From: Eukaryota sp. TZLM1-RC
Taxonomy: Eukaryota; Metamonada: BaSk clade
NCBI GenBank assembly: GCA_040285825.1
Contig: JAUPSS010000001.1
Span: 2,666,001-2,730,000, forward strand
Reading direction: 5' to 3'
DNA: 64,000 nt
Shown here: in pieces, positions 30,232 to 40,113 of the stretch
How the letters are laid out: every line of letters starts with the position of its first letter
Position numbering within the stretch: the stretch's first letter is position 1
Program-made: the position numbers and the translations under genes
The notes under the pieces: generated by a model
Databases searched by the model: none
The model's input: the letters and a program-made list of their open reading frames with translations, nothing else
What the model was told of the DNA's origin: nothing

Positions 30232-31611
30232 ATGTTCTGCTCCATATCCAACACTATCCCCAAGCATCCTGTGGTTACTCCTTCAGGATATGTCTTTGAA
30301 AAGGAACTTGCAGTCAAATATATTGAAGAAACTGGCGGTAAATGTCCAATAACTAATGCAGCTCTCGCCATCAATGACTTAATAGATATTAAGAGCCAAA
30401 CTATTAGTGAACCTCGTCAACCAGATACAATGTCCATTCCTGGAATTTTAGGTCATCTTCACTCCGAGTGGGAGTCACTGATTCTTGAAACTCACTCATT
30501 ACGTTTAGAACTAACCAAAACAAGGGAAGAGCTTGCTCAAGCGACTGAAAAGAACAATAAAGCTCAGGATACAATCCAACGTCTTCTGTCTGAACGTCAG
30601 TCACCACCAGTTGCTTCCCCACAACACGAGGAAAACATTCTTGATGTTGTAGAGGAGTCGGTGAAGTCTCTCAGTACCATTAGAAAGGGATTGAGAAAGT
30701 CAAGACCCGCTGTACCGTTGGCTGCTGATTTTGAGACCTGTGGCTCCAATTATTTTACTTTGCCAATTGAGAGTTATACCAATGTTGCAAATCTCTATGA
30801 TTCTTCTACGTTTTGCTTCTCCAATGAACAAGGGGAACTTGCATTTGGGGAATTAGGAAAGGAGTTTCAGAACTTTCAAGTCAGTTCCAAGGTTATTGAC
30901 AGTCATTCTCTATTCAGAATGGATAAACCTAAATTATTAATCACCACTCCCAAGACAGTGACCCTTTTCACTCTAAAGGGTCAGAATGTTGAAGAAAGTC
31001 TTCGTTTTTCTGGAGGTTTTTCTTCTGCTTCGTTGCTTCCTTTTAATGATTACTGCCTTTGCTCAGGTGTGGAATCTGGAGTGTATTCCTTAACTTCCGG
31101 GCAATATCTATCAAAGTTTGAATTGGAGGACCAAACTGCTCCATTGTTGATCAGAAGTCATGTTGATGGTGGATTGTCGTTGGTTGCCGATACTCGATCA
31201 AATATTCAAATTTTCGACAATAGATCAAATGATTTGGTTTCTGTTTTCAAAAACTCTGATCAGAATCATAGAATTGTAGATTTATTGTCAATGGAAAATG
31301 GTTCTTTTGTTTGTGCGGCATTGGATAACAATACTGTTTTGAATTGGGATTTAAGAAAGCCGCAAAATCCCCCAATAACCATATCAACTGACTCCCATCA
31401 CGTCATAGGGTCAAAAAGCGGTTACTTAATTGCCCTTACTTCTGAGCGATCAGTTTCTCTTTTAGATACAAAACCACTGAGTCCTGGAAAAGCAATTTCA
31501 TTAGATGTTGATGCTTCTAAGCTGGGTAGTCTTTCAAAATCATTCTTTTCTACAGATGAAAAGAGTGTTTACGTCTTTGGGAGCTCTGGTTTTGGAAAAT
31601 TTTCAGTTTAA
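30232..31611 (+). CDS. PRP19: PRP19 U-box ubiquitin ligase / spliceosome factor
   Basis: 459 residues from ATG 30232 (MFCSISNTIPKHPVV), which matches the universal PRP19 start; an upstream in-frame extension has no support. Residues 1-70 are the U-box (GYVFEKELAVKYIEETGGKCPITN, then LIDIK). SIPGILGHLHSEWESLIL begins the tetramerisation coiled coil (about 90-130). Degenerate WD40 blades from about 200 to the end form the propeller (NWDLRKP, IQIFDNRSND). PRP19 is the core of the NineTeen complex, needed for spliceosome activation. Its presence fits the short introns seen here. Confidence 0.92.
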   Translation: MFCSISNTIPKHPVVTPSGYVFEKELAVKYIEETGGKCPITNAALAINDLIDIKSQTISEPRQPDTMSIPGILGHLHSEWESLILETHSLRLELTKTREELAQATEKNNKAQDTIQRLLSERQSPPVASPQHEENILDVVEESVKSLSTIRKGLRKSRPAVPLAADFETCGSNYFTLPIESYTNVANLYDSSTFCFSNEQGELAFGELGKEFQNFQVSSKVIDSHSLFRMDKPKLLITTPKTVTLFTLKGQNVEESLRFSGGFSSASLLPFNDYCLCSGVESGVYSLTSGQYLSKFELEDQTAPLLIRSHVDGGLSLVADTRSNIQIFDNRSNDLVSVFKNSDQNHRIVDLLSMENGSFVCAALDNNTVLNWDLRKPQNPPITISTDSHHVIGSKSGYLIALTSERSVSLLDTKPLSPGKAISLDVDASKLGSLSKSFFSTDEKSVYVFGSSGFGKFSV

Positions 31612-31670
31612 AGTTTTATAAATTTGTTAAGTTTAGGTGGTTTTTATTTTGAAATTATTAGAAACACAAT

Positions 31671-32876
31671 TCAATCTTCACTCAAATTATTCTTACTTTT
31701 GGAATGTAACACGTCTAAAATCCAATTTAACTCCATATCGACCCTATGGCTCCCAGCCAAAGAGGAAAGTTGGTGTGGATTAGACCAAAAAGGAAGTTTC
31801 TGACTGCCAAGATTACGTGATTGATGACGTGATTTTGACTTGGTTGACACATCTGAATTATCACAAGGCTCCTCAATGAAAGGCTGTGGTGTCGAGAATT
31901 CCTTTGAACTTGGTGGAATATATTTGAAATACTTTGGATAAATCTTAGACAAGCAAGCCAAAACATCATTGTAGGATGGTTTAAGTGGAAATTTTGATAA
32001 ATAAGCTTCCAAGTCTTGTGTTGATAAAAACCCATCTAAATTGGGATCAACTTTAGCCTGTAAGATAGGTGTGACACCCCCTGACATGTTCAAATTTTTA
32101 TCGTTGATCTCTACTTTTCTATTTCGATTTCTTCTTCTTCTTTTGTACAATATCCAATAATTTTCAACTACTTTCACTGCTTCTAATACAGTAAACTCCC
32201 GTTGTATAATCCGTGATTCCTTAATCATTTCCTTCCTTCTGTTAGAGGCTTTTTCTGCATTGACTTGTGCGGCATTTAAAACAAAAGTATTGAAATCCAA
32301 AACTTTTTCAACAGAAACCATATCGTTCTTCAGCTTGGAACAGCATGGTGGTACAAGCAAGTTATCACAAAAGGGTTGTGGATTAATAAAAGAATTTGGA
32401 CCGCTAGTTATTTTGAAATTTTTACTACGAATAGTGAGAAAGGATTTGATTTTGGATTTTTGGGTTAAAGATTTATTGATGTGATAGCTAACCATTTCCT
32501 CTAGTCGTTGATGTTTCAACTGATGTAACCTCGAAACAATATCCTGAGACAGAATTTGGATGTGATGAGGTAGAGGGAGTGATGATCTCCGAGGGAGCAC
32601 AGTGCCATCTGGACGAAGACGGTTAAGGTACTCTGACACTTCAGGAATGTGGCGAGATTTAACAGGTGATGGCGGTAGAGGAGAAGAAATGCGAGAAGTA
32701 GCTTTGGTGGCTTTGGTCGCTCGCTTAACAGGGGAGAGGGTATTGAGGAACTTTTCTTGTGATCGTTGTAGTTTTGATATGTTAGATGTACAATGCTTAA
32801 TACGTTGGTCAAGAAGTTCAAGTTCTTTACTTTGAGCCTTGATGGCGAAAGAGAATGATCGATTAAGAGGTGTCAT
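31671..32876 (-). CDS. Coiled-coil protein with IQ-like and EF-hand motifs
   Basis: 401 residues from ATG 32876, not a recognised family. A helical head (LELLDQRIKHCTSNISKLQRS) is followed by a Pro/Ser-rich linker and a basic middle. A helix, AVKVVENYWILYKRRRRNRN, resembles an IQ motif. A single EF-hand loop, DPNLDGFLSTQD, has acidic or amide residues at positions 1, 3, 5 and 12. The tail is rich in Ser, Lys and Asn. It may be a calcium/calmodulin-linked cytoskeletal or ciliary protein (inference). It lies 60 bp from the end of PRP19 (convergent) and in the same direction as the next three genes. Confidence 0.7.
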   Translation of the reverse strand: MTPLNRSFSFAIKAQSKELELLDQRIKHCTSNISKLQRSQEKFLNTLSPVKRATKATKATSRISSPLPPSPVKSRHIPEVSEYLNRLRPDGTVLPRRSSLPLPHHIQILSQDIVSRLHQLKHQRLEEMVSYHINKSLTQKSKIKSFLTIRSKNFKITSGPNSFINPQPFCDNLLVPPCCSKLKNDMVSVEKVLDFNTFVLNAAQVNAEKASNRRKEMIKESRIIQREFTVLEAVKVVENYWILYKRRRRNRNRKVEINDKNLNMSGGVTPILQAKVDPNLDGFLSTQDLEAYLSKFPLKPSYNDVLACLSKIYPKYFKYIPPSSKEFSTPQPFIEEPCDNSDVSTKSKSRHQSRNLGSQKLPFWSNPHQLSSLAGSHRVDMELNWILDVLHSKSKNNLSED

Positions 32877-33006
32877 TCTTGCAGATAATGTCTATAACAA
32901 TAGAATAAGTGGCTGTTTTAGAAATAAGAAACCCAATAAAAGATTCTTTTTTGAAGAAATCAATATTGAAATTAAATTTAAATAATAAATCAAATTATTG
33001 TACACT

Positions 33007-33777
33007 TTATTGATCATTGTCATCATCAGACTTTGGTTCTTCAATTTCTTCCTTTTCAGAATCAACGGTAACTTCTTCCATGTCTTTTTCATCATCCACA
33101 CTATCTAAAAGTTTGCCATTTTCCTTATAAATATCCATCAAGCTCATCCAATTCTTGACCAAAATCAACATTAAAGAGGCAAACTGATTGATATCATCTC
33201 CAAACCCAACACACTTTCCAAGACAAAAACCAACTCTATTCACCGTTTGAGCACCACAAGGCTCCAAATAATTCTGTTGCAGGGCTTCAAACATTTCACC
33301 CGTCAACAAATCTTTTGCTTCATTCCAATCTGTGGGTATTTGAGAAGGTAAAAACCCAGAAATATACAGTATGCATCGAGATAGCCTAAAAACATCTTCA
33401 TGTGGTTCTTCATCTTCCATCATCTCTTCCTTGAAGGAACCATCCAATGACTTGAGTTCTTCCAAGGAAGAAGATAGTAGTGAACGAGCTTCATCTATCT
33501 GTTGTTGAATTTTGGCTAACCTCTCTTCCTCATCACGACGGGCCTTTTCTTCGGCTTCAATTCGACGTTGTTCTGCTACAGTTTCTCGAGCAGTAGTGAG
33601 ATTATTTCTAAAATCAATGCGTTCCTGTAATTGAACGGCTAAAGATTCGCGGCGGAGGAGCCAGTTGGCTAAGTATTCAACGGGGTCAGAAGGATTGGCG
33701 AGGACAGTGGCTGCGATAGCATCTGTAAGGATAGGTCCTACAGTCGAGTTGATATAATCAGATGGAGAGTTGGGCAT
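33007..33777 (-). CDS. DPY-30-domain protein
   Basis: 256 residues from ATG 33777 (the longer frame needs a TTG). Residues of about 6-45 match the DPY-30 dimerisation helix pair: DYINSTVGPILTDAIAATVL, then NPSDPVEYLANWLLR. A charged coiled coil (about 50-115) and an alpha-helical domain (about 120-215) follow. The tail is very acidic (EEIEEPKSDDDNDQ). DPY-30 motifs dock onto amphipathic helices in MLL/COMPASS and in axonemal radial spokes. The long C-terminal region resembles spoke or cilia-associated members more than the tiny nuclear DPY30 (inference). Confidence 0.8.
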   Translation of the reverse strand: MPNSPSDYINSTVGPILTDAIAATVLANPSDPVEYLANWLLRRESLAVQLQERIDFRNNLTTARETVAEQRRIEAEEKARRDEEERLAKIQQQIDEARSLLSSSLEELKSLDGSFKEEMMEDEEPHEDVFRLSRCILYISGFLPSQIPTDWNEAKDLLTGEMFEALQQNYLEPCGAQTVNRVGFCLGKCVGFGDDINQFASLMLILVKNWMSLMDIYKENGKLLDSVDDEKDMEEVTVDSEKEEIEEPKSDDDNDQ

Positions 33778-33869
33778 CGGTAATAAGCACAAAGAAGATT
33801 CTCAGTTGGCTAAACAGTTCCAAGAATTAAAACTTTTTTTGATACATTTTTATTTAAACAAAATTGTAA

Positions 33870-34075
33870 AAAACTAAAAATCAATCTCCTCAAACTCCAC
33901 ATCTACTATTTAAAACTTACCTACAGCATTTTCTTCATAAAATTTTCCTAGTGATAACAACGAGCTAGAAACAAGGCTATACATTCCCTTAGAAATAGAA
34001 AATACAATTCTGTTTTGCCAAAACGTTCAGTCCAAATATTCTTCCAGTTCTATTTTTGACAATAAGAATTAAAAT
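33870..34075 (-). mobile_element. LINE 3'-terminal remnant
   Basis: The minus strand reads FWQNRIVFSISKGMYSLVSSSL...SLGKFYEENAVG. This is the terminal block of the second LINE type (compare YWQNRIVFSIFKGMVKLISDSL at 62891-63106). It is heavily decayed and 5'-truncated. Confidence 0.65.
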
Positions 34076-34461
34076 TGTTGTGAATAATCTTCACTCATTT
34101 CAAACTCTGCGTCTCAGTCTCTTACCGATCACAACTGATTTTTTGTCTTGTCAAAAATTCACAGAGCATGAATTATCTGCCAATTCGTCAAACATTATTT
34201 AAATACGGAAAGATGTAGTACGATTGTATTTTTCTTCTTCTGAAAGCCAATGCTACCCTCGATTGACCACTAAGAAAATCATTTAATTTTGATGAATTAT
34301 TGCTGGTTGCTCAGGCAGAAATTCAACAATGGTCAATTAGCTAATCTTTTGAACAAAACAATTGCTTTGAATTAATCACCAAATAGCTTAAGTATATTTA
34401 TTCCCATCTAGAATAATTATATAAGTAATGAAATAATAGCAACAAATCATTTAAACTAAAA
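34076..34461 (-). other. Intergenic region, no gene seen
   Basis: AT-rich spacer downstream of the DAG/dolichol kinase-like gene. Possible further LINE decay, but nothing I can align with confidence. Confidence 0.35.
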
Positions 34462-35265
34462 CTAAATTCTATAATACAAAATATTCGGCTTTTTAATTCC
34501 AATCCAAAACTTAATAGCGATATCTGAAGCAAATCCTGTCACTACAGGAATCATTACATTGTCTCCCAGAAAACCTTCAGTAGCGAATAGCTCTGTGATG
34601 GTTGTGGCAAGACTGGAGACTATAGCTACTCGTACTGCTGAGGAAAAACTAAACAGAAGGAAATACGTGAGAAAATGCAGACCCAAAAGAAAACAAACAA
34701 GTAAACAAGCAACACTTCCTTCAAAACTCTTCTTATTCACCAACCTATGCCTTCCCCATCTCACACCAACAATACTAGCAGCTAGATCACCAACAACAGC
34801 GTTAGTGAGTCCAATAATAGCAGCTGGTATTGAATACAGAATAATCGACAAAAGATTCCCAATCATTGTGTAGGCAAGTGCAGATGGCTGATGGTACTCT
34901 GACTTTCTCAAAAACGGCTTGTTGAATGCAGTAACTGATCGATGTGGGTGGCGTAACCTGTCGTACTCTGCAATTTGAATAATGATCGTAGCTATGGAAA
35001 CCAAAAGTATGCATGTTGACTTTGTTCCCAGATGCGTAGCCACCATTGTGTAGTAAAGCGTTGGAAATAAATATCCAACAAAGTGAAATGACTTTCTCTT
35101 CAACTCGGTCTTCAACTTAGTTAGTCGACGTGACATTTCTGGGGTTGCATCTGGAGGGGCCACGACAGCCATTGGAGTCATAAACGATAGCCATAAAAAC
35201 ACCAAAACGTCAGCAAGAATGGTGAATAAGATAACCAAAACCCGAGCATTCTCAAAGATCGTCAT
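34462..35265 (-). CDS. CTP-dependent lipid kinase family (DGK1/SEC59/phytol kinase-like)
   Basis: A 267-residue multi-pass membrane protein with about seven hydrophobic helices. A cytosolic-looking segment, LTKLKTELKRKSFHFVGYLFP, matches the conserved KRKxxHF/y start of this family. The cytidylyl-binding region is NAVVGDLAASIVGVRWGRHRLVNKKSFEGS (G-D-x-A-A-S-x-V-G, K-S-x-E-G-S). The last motif is ATEGFLGDNVMIPVVTG (DNxxIP). The family uses CTP to phosphorylate diacylglycerol, dolichol or phytol in the ER. The ELFATEGFLGDNVMIP ending is closest to yeast Dgk1-like diacylglycerol kinases, but the substrate cannot be fixed. Confidence 0.78.
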   Translation of the reverse strand: MTIFENARVLVILFTILADVLVFLWLSFMTPMAVVAPPDATPEMSRRLTKLKTELKRKSFHFVGYLFPTLYYTMVATHLGTKSTCILLVSIATIIIQIAEYDRLRHPHRSVTAFNKPFLRKSEYHQPSALAYTMIGNLLSIILYSIPAAIIGLTNAVVGDLAASIVGVRWGRHRLVNKKSFEGSVACLLVCFLLGLHFLTYFLLFSFSSAVRVAIVSSLATTITELFATEGFLGDNVMIPVVTGFASDIAIKFWIGIKKPNILYYRI

Positions 35266-36048
35266 TGGGACGGAATCACAAAGCAGGACCTAGGGGAATC
35301 AGCTGAGATGGGACGAAGAGATATCCTGTTTGACACTTGCTATATCAATAAATTGTTTTGAATCATGACCATTATTGTAATAATGATAGTCATTAGTCCT
35401 AACCCTGTAACATGTCACAATGACAAGTTGTAGAACTAGGAACCTTCAAAATAATCAGAAGTTTTACATATTACTGTTGAAGAGGGTTTACACATGCTAT
35501 GATGAGGACTCAAGCACTGTACACCTAGCAATGATTAGGTGTACCTTTTCCATTTAAAAACGATGTTGGGAAGGAAACAAGTGCACTATTGAAGATCCAA
35601 TTTGATACTCTGGTAGGAGCTGTTGCTGAAAGAATCCCTAGATTTACAACTCTTTCAATGACATAACTTCATTACGGTTTCAGTACCAAAGTGCATTGAT
35701 AACTTCAGGAATCTATTGTCTACTATATTTTAATACTTTTCAATAGAATAAGTGTCTTTTATTGTTTCAAGACGTTTATCTTGTTTACAATTGACTTTTA
35801 GATCTGAATGTACACAAGATGGAAAATTCACATAATTAATAGCGACTTAAAATTAAAGAAGTTATTATTGTGGACACCAAAAAGATTGAAGTGTCCAAGT
35901 ATCTGGTTTTGACCTGCAAATATGATCAATTTAACTGGTCTCTTGGTTGGCTTGGACCGTTACTAGCCAAGAACAGTACAATTGGTAATTGATTTGGTTG
36001 AAAGAGAATTAATTGTCAAAAATAATAATTGAATCAATATATTTTTTA
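35266..36048 (+). other. Intergenic region, no gene seen
   Basis: 783 bp, unusually long for this gene-dense part. AT-rich with stops in all frames. No LINE, Fanzor or RNA-gene signature recognised. Confidence 0.45.
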
Positions 36049-38547
36049 TTAATTTGGACAAACAAAACAGTGTTTTGATTGTCCAATTGCACTACTCCGC
36101 CGCTTTCTTATGGCAAAATCTTTACCGAACTCAAAAGGACAACCACTGCTTAATTGTTGAAGGGTGATTAAAGAATTCTTTAATGGAATTAAATCTGAAA
36201 AATAAAAAACAGACTTTTTTAAAAGTTTGGTCAAAGTATCCGAAACAAACTCATTGTTTAGGGGATAAATTCCTAATTGATTAGCAAAATTGAACAAGAA
36301 AGAGGGAAATGGAAAGTTTCCTTCATCAATAGCCAATCGACTAAATATCTGACCTACATCAGAGGGTGAAAATTGTGTAAAGAGCTCAACAAAATAATGG
36401 TTACACAAACTTAAAGAATTTCTCTTGTTGGCCAACCTCAACCAATTTTTCAACGAAATAGAAGGAAAAAATTCAGTCATTGAAGCCAAGTTTAAATATT
36501 CAGTTGCAATTAATCTTGAACCTGCACTAAATCGATCACTTGTGATTGCAACTACAGTTTCAATTGACTTCAATTGACTTTTTAAAAGATTCCAATCTGA
36601 TTCATCGGTGATGACAATGCAAAAGGAATACTTGGATGCAGAAACCAAAGCAAATGAACTATTCAGTGCATTTGAATCAATTTTGAAAAATGGCAACTTT
36701 GAAAATAATTTTTTGATAAAATATAACGAATAAGCATCAAACCCACAAAAGCAAATGGATAGTAATTTTTTAACCCTACACGAAGAGCTCTCTGTAGAGT
36801 GATCCTTACTCAACTCCTCCAAAATTTCAATAATTGACACTTTTGGAAGCACTGGGATAGGCTGAGTCTTGTAAAAAGATTCACTTGATCCTATTTTTGG
36901 TTTTCTTACCTTGGAGGTTTTGAAAAAAGAACGACTCAGTAATTCATTATTTGTTTCTTTTCGTAGTTTCCTTTGGTGATCCAAGGTCTTGAGATAACCA
37001 TCAACTCTTTTCCAATAAGAAAACAAGCTGTACAATTGATGCAAATTCCATTTTCTAAAGTTTAACAGAATCTTTCTGTGGAATTCTTCTTTTTCTTTTT
37101 CAACTTGATGTTCCTCTTCTTCTTTTTCTTTTACCCTTGCATCTTCTGCTTCTCTCTCTATTTCCACTTTCTTTTGCTCAACAAAGCTATCTGGAATAGA
37201 TTTTGCAGGCAAGTGCAAGAGTTCACTAGTGAAATCTCTTTCTTGCACTATTTTCCTTGTCAACTTTGCATTTGGTTTTGTATGAATAACAACGGGCGGG
37301 GGGAAATCAAATGGTTTAAGCTTTTTTTCTTTTCTGGTATCCATAACGAATCCCTCTCTTTTCTCTTTGTTTCCCCCCTCTTTGTGAAAAAACTGCTGCT
37401 TCTGTGGCAAAACAGATTCCATTGACTTCTCAAGACTTTTTGATTTGATGACATCATCAAGGGTCTCTGAAACAGTCAATAACCCCCTTCCTTCTCTGTC
37501 TAATACTTTACTAAACGGCTTGTCTAGCATTGAATCTAGACTTGGTCTCATACGTTCACCTGGGATGGTTCGTTGGTTTCCAGGAACATCAGGGAAACTA
37601 ATCAAATCACTAGGTCGAGATGACGTCATGATTTGATTGTTTTCAACCCTCAAGCCGCCCAATTTTACAAGTTCAATTAATCGGTCGCTAGTGATGGCTA
37701 ACCAATTAGTTGTTGTTGTTAATGGTAAAGAATAATTTAGAAAATTCGAAGATATTGCTGAAATGGCATATCTTCGGAATTGTCTAGCAGTGGATAACAA
37801 CAATGTTGCTTGGAAGAAATCAGATTGGGTAAAAAATTCAAAAAATTTCAAAAAATTTCGTGATGATATTGCTTGAATAATGTTATTTGTCCAATTAAAT
37901 ACTTTATAATCTTGATCTGATTTTAATTTTGACATACATGTAGTATTAAATCTATGAAAACTTAATAGAATATCTTCAGACATTTTCAAATTAAACCCCT
38001 TTTGTGAGTTTATGTGGGTAAATATCAATAAAGATCGAAAATAAACTTCATTTTCCGAATAAGATATTTGAGAGTAAATATCACCCAATGCTGATAATAA
38101 AGACGACAACTGCTTAAACAGCACAGCAGTCGTAGCTGACGGCTGATCTTCATCAGCTTGAAGGTAGTCGAGTAAAATATACAAAAGGCACATTCTTTCG
38201 TGTATAGAAATTGCTTGAGGGGAACGGATTTCTTGTATAGTGAGGTCTTGGTAGATAGATCTGAGTCTGTCATTAATAAAAGCACAAATGTCAGAAAGCG
38301 GCAAGTCAGTAGAGTCAAGAAGGGATTCCAAATGGGATAGAGTTTGTTGTAGTATGGGAAGTGGACGAAGATTCTCAGGATTGTTAAGAGCAGTACCAGC
38401 AGCAGAGCGGGGGAAAGCTTTGACTGCGAGGGATTCAGAAGATTCATGATCAGTGCCAGGAACGATCTCCAGAGGGTCTAACTGGCGATTACGTTCTCGC
38501 TCCTGCCTCTCAGAAGGAGGACACATATGGCGACAGGTGCCATGCAT
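36049..38547 (-). CDS. SAC3: SAC3/GANP mRNA-export protein (TREX-2 scaffold)
   Basis: 832 residues from ATG 38547. The extreme N-terminus GTCRHMCPPSERQERERNRQ is the SAC3/GANP signature (GTCxxMCPxxER), with ISIHERMCLLYILLDYLQ and FRRYAISAISSNFLNYS further on as the helical SAC3/PCI region (about 60-300). Then come a Lys/Glu-rich linker, the charged coiled coil EKEEEEHQVEKEKEEFHRK (about 480-500), and a poorly conserved C-terminal half. SAC3 scaffolds TREX-2 at the nuclear pore, binding Thp1, Sem1, Sus1 and Cdc31. The N-terminal FG-type region of fungal and animal members is absent. It is divergent from UBE2C with 80 bp between starts. Confidence 0.85.
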   Translation of the reverse strand: MHGTCRHMCPPSERQERERNRQLDPLEIVPGTDHESSESLAVKAFPRSAAGTALNNPENLRPLPILQQTLSHLESLLDSTDLPLSDICAFINDRLRSIYQDLTIQEIRSPQAISIHERMCLLYILLDYLQADEDQPSATTAVLFKQLSSLLSALGDIYSQISYSENEVYFRSLLIFTHINSQKGFNLKMSEDILLSFHRFNTTCMSKLKSDQDYKVFNWTNNIIQAISSRNFLKFFEFFTQSDFFQATLLLSTARQFRRYAISAISSNFLNYSLPLTTTTNWLAITSDRLIELVKLGGLRVENNQIMTSSRPSDLISFPDVPGNQRTIPGERMRPSLDSMLDKPFSKVLDREGRGLLTVSETLDDVIKSKSLEKSMESVLPQKQQFFHKEGGNKEKREGFVMDTRKEKKLKPFDFPPPVVIHTKPNAKLTRKIVQERDFTSELLHLPAKSIPDSFVEQKKVEIEREAEDARVKEKEEEEHQVEKEKEEFHRKILLNFRKWNLHQLYSLFSYWKRVDGYLKTLDHQRKLRKETNNELLSRSFFKTSKVRKPKIGSSESFYKTQPIPVLPKVSIIEILEELSKDHSTESSSCRVKKLLSICFCGFDAYSLYFIKKLFSKLPFFKIDSNALNSSFALVSASKYSFCIVITDESDWNLLKSQLKSIETVVAITSDRFSAGSRLIATEYLNLASMTEFFPSISLKNWLRLANKRNSLSLCNHYFVELFTQFSPSDVGQIFSRLAIDEGNFPFPSFLFNFANQLGIYPLNNEFVSDTLTKLLKKSVFYFSDLIPLKNSLITLQQLSSGCPFEFGKDFAIRKRRSSAIGQSKHCFVCPN

Positions 38548-38627
38548 AGAATGAAGTTTGATGAATGAAGTAGGAAATCAAGTATGTGGACTCTCCATAA
38601 TTTCAACTGTTTAAACATTGTTCACAA

Positions 38628-39059
38628 ATGGAAGTTCAACGGCGTTTACAGTCTGAACTGATGAATATTGTATCATCGGATGATGAATCCATATCTGCAT
38701 TTCCTTCAGGTGATTCTATCTTCTCTTGGAATGGTACAATCTCGGGACCTTCTGGAACAGCTTATGAAGACATGGATTACACACTTTCTCTCAACTTTCC
38801 TGAAGACTATCCTTATAAACCCCCAGTTGTGAAGTTTGTCACTCCTATTTTCCACCCTAATGTCGATCTTCAAGGAAATATATGTCTAGATATCCTTAAG
38901 GAAGAATGGACTGCTGCTTACGATGTTCGAACAATTCTATTATCCATCCAGAGTTTACTAGGTTCGCCAAACAACGACTCTCCTTTAAACAATGATGCAG
39001 CCTTGTTATGGTCAGATCAAGAAGCATTTAGGAAGCGTGTTCTTGCTGATAGTGATTGA
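38628..39059 (+). CDS. UBE2C: Ubiquitin-conjugating enzyme E2 C (UbcH10 type)
   Basis: A 143-residue E2 that is almost entirely UBC fold. The start [12 protein letters not shown], the acidic loop [14 protein letters not shown], the HPN triad at 76-78, catalytic Cys86 in [18 protein letters not shown], and [16 protein letters not shown] are the hallmarks of the APC/C-dedicated E2. UBE2C primes ubiquitin on cyclin B and securin to drive mitotic exit. The N-terminal extension of animal UBE2C is missing. It shares a short divergent intergenic region with SAC3 and is followed after 36 bp by the next gene. Confidence 0.93.
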   Translation: MEVQRRLQSELMNIVSSDDESISAFPSGDSIFSWNGTISGPSGTAYEDMDYTLSLNFPEDYPYKPPVVKFVTPIFHPNVDLQGNICLDILKEEWTAAYDVRTILLSIQSLLGSPNNDSPLNNDAALLWSDQEAFRKRVLADSD

Positions 39060-39095
39060 ATTATAAATTAATTTAGTTTTTTTAAGTTTTTTTTG

Positions 39096-39872
39096 ATGTC
39101 CCTACCAACATCCGACTCTACTCCAGAAGAGATTGTTCAGTATATCTCCACAATTACATCACCCCAACAACTAGATGGTGTTCTTAATAAGGCTCCTTCT
39201 TCGTTTGCCACCCATCTCAACTTCATCCACACTGTTCTTTGCTCTTCTTCTCCTTCCACAACGGTTGTTGAGGGTCTCCTCCACCATTTAATAGACCAGT
39301 GTATCATAAAGTCCAGACTCACCAGTGTTTTTCGTTTCATTCTTCTCACATTCAAAATGTTTGCAGATAATGACGTTGATTTCTCTTCTTCTTATTCTCA
39401 TTTCCTTACAACTTTCAACATACCTTCTCCTCCGCCGCTTTCTAGTCATCTTCACTCAGAGGATACTTTGTTGGCACCAAGTGAGATTCTTTTCATGGAC
39501 ATTTATGATGAATGTGTAGACCAAAGGGAAAATGATTTCATTGAAGAATGTTTAGCTGACTTTGTTTTTGAGCCCCTTGTTAAATGTAAAAGATATTCAG
39601 ATGCTATGAATATTGATTCAAAATATAATTGCTCTGGACGCTTTATTAATAACATTGAAGAATTACTGAAAAGATTACAAAACAACGCTTTTAGTGAGTT
39701 TGATATAGGTGTGATGACTTCCTTAGTTTTATTATACGAGTTTAAGTTTAATTTAAATAGTTCAAATTACAATGAATTAAACCACATAAGGGTAATGGGA
39801 GCAGAATATTTAAAACAATGTCGCAAAAGTGACTTAATTGAACAATTTGAGAATGAATTACCTACACAATAA
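39096..39872 (+). CDS. Unrecognised helical protein
   Basis: 258 residues from ATG 39096 (the frame one codon upstream is TTG). It is predicted alpha-helical and acidic, with a Ser-rich stretch near 50-60 and a Pro/Ser loop SPPPLSSHLHSEDTLLAP at about 110-128. There is no signal peptide, membrane helix or catalytic motif. The helical-repeat look (paired LLHHLIDQCII and VFRFILLTFKMF helices) could suit a scaffold or PCI-like fold, but I do not recognise a family. It lies 36 bp downstream of UBE2C on the same strand, and codon use resembles its neighbours. Confidence 0.65.
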   Translation: MSLPTSDSTPEEIVQYISTITSPQQLDGVLNKAPSSFATHLNFIHTVLCSSSPSTTVVEGLLHHLIDQCIIKSRLTSVFRFILLTFKMFADNDVDFSSSYSHFLTTFNIPSPPPLSSHLHSEDTLLAPSEILFMDIYDECVDQRENDFIEECLADFVFEPLVKCKRYSDAMNIDSKYNCSGRFINNIEELLKRLQNNAFSEFDIGVMTSLVLLYEFKFNLNSSNYNELNHIRVMGAEYLKQCRKSDLIEQFENELPTQ

Positions 39873-40113
39873 ATACTTTACGTTGTTGTTGTTTTAAATT
39901 CTGGACATTATTCGATTTGTTTCTGGTTCAAAGACTTTAAAGGAATTGGGTCAAGGAAAGTTCAAGTTTTTTCCGCTTATTTCTTAGTTGAGTTTCACTT
40001 AAAAATGTGGTAATGTGATCCAAAACGAAAACAATCGATATTAAATAATAGAAAAACAAATTAAATTCAGTTTACAACAAAACAAATAAACCTAAGAATA
40101 AACCTAAAAAAAC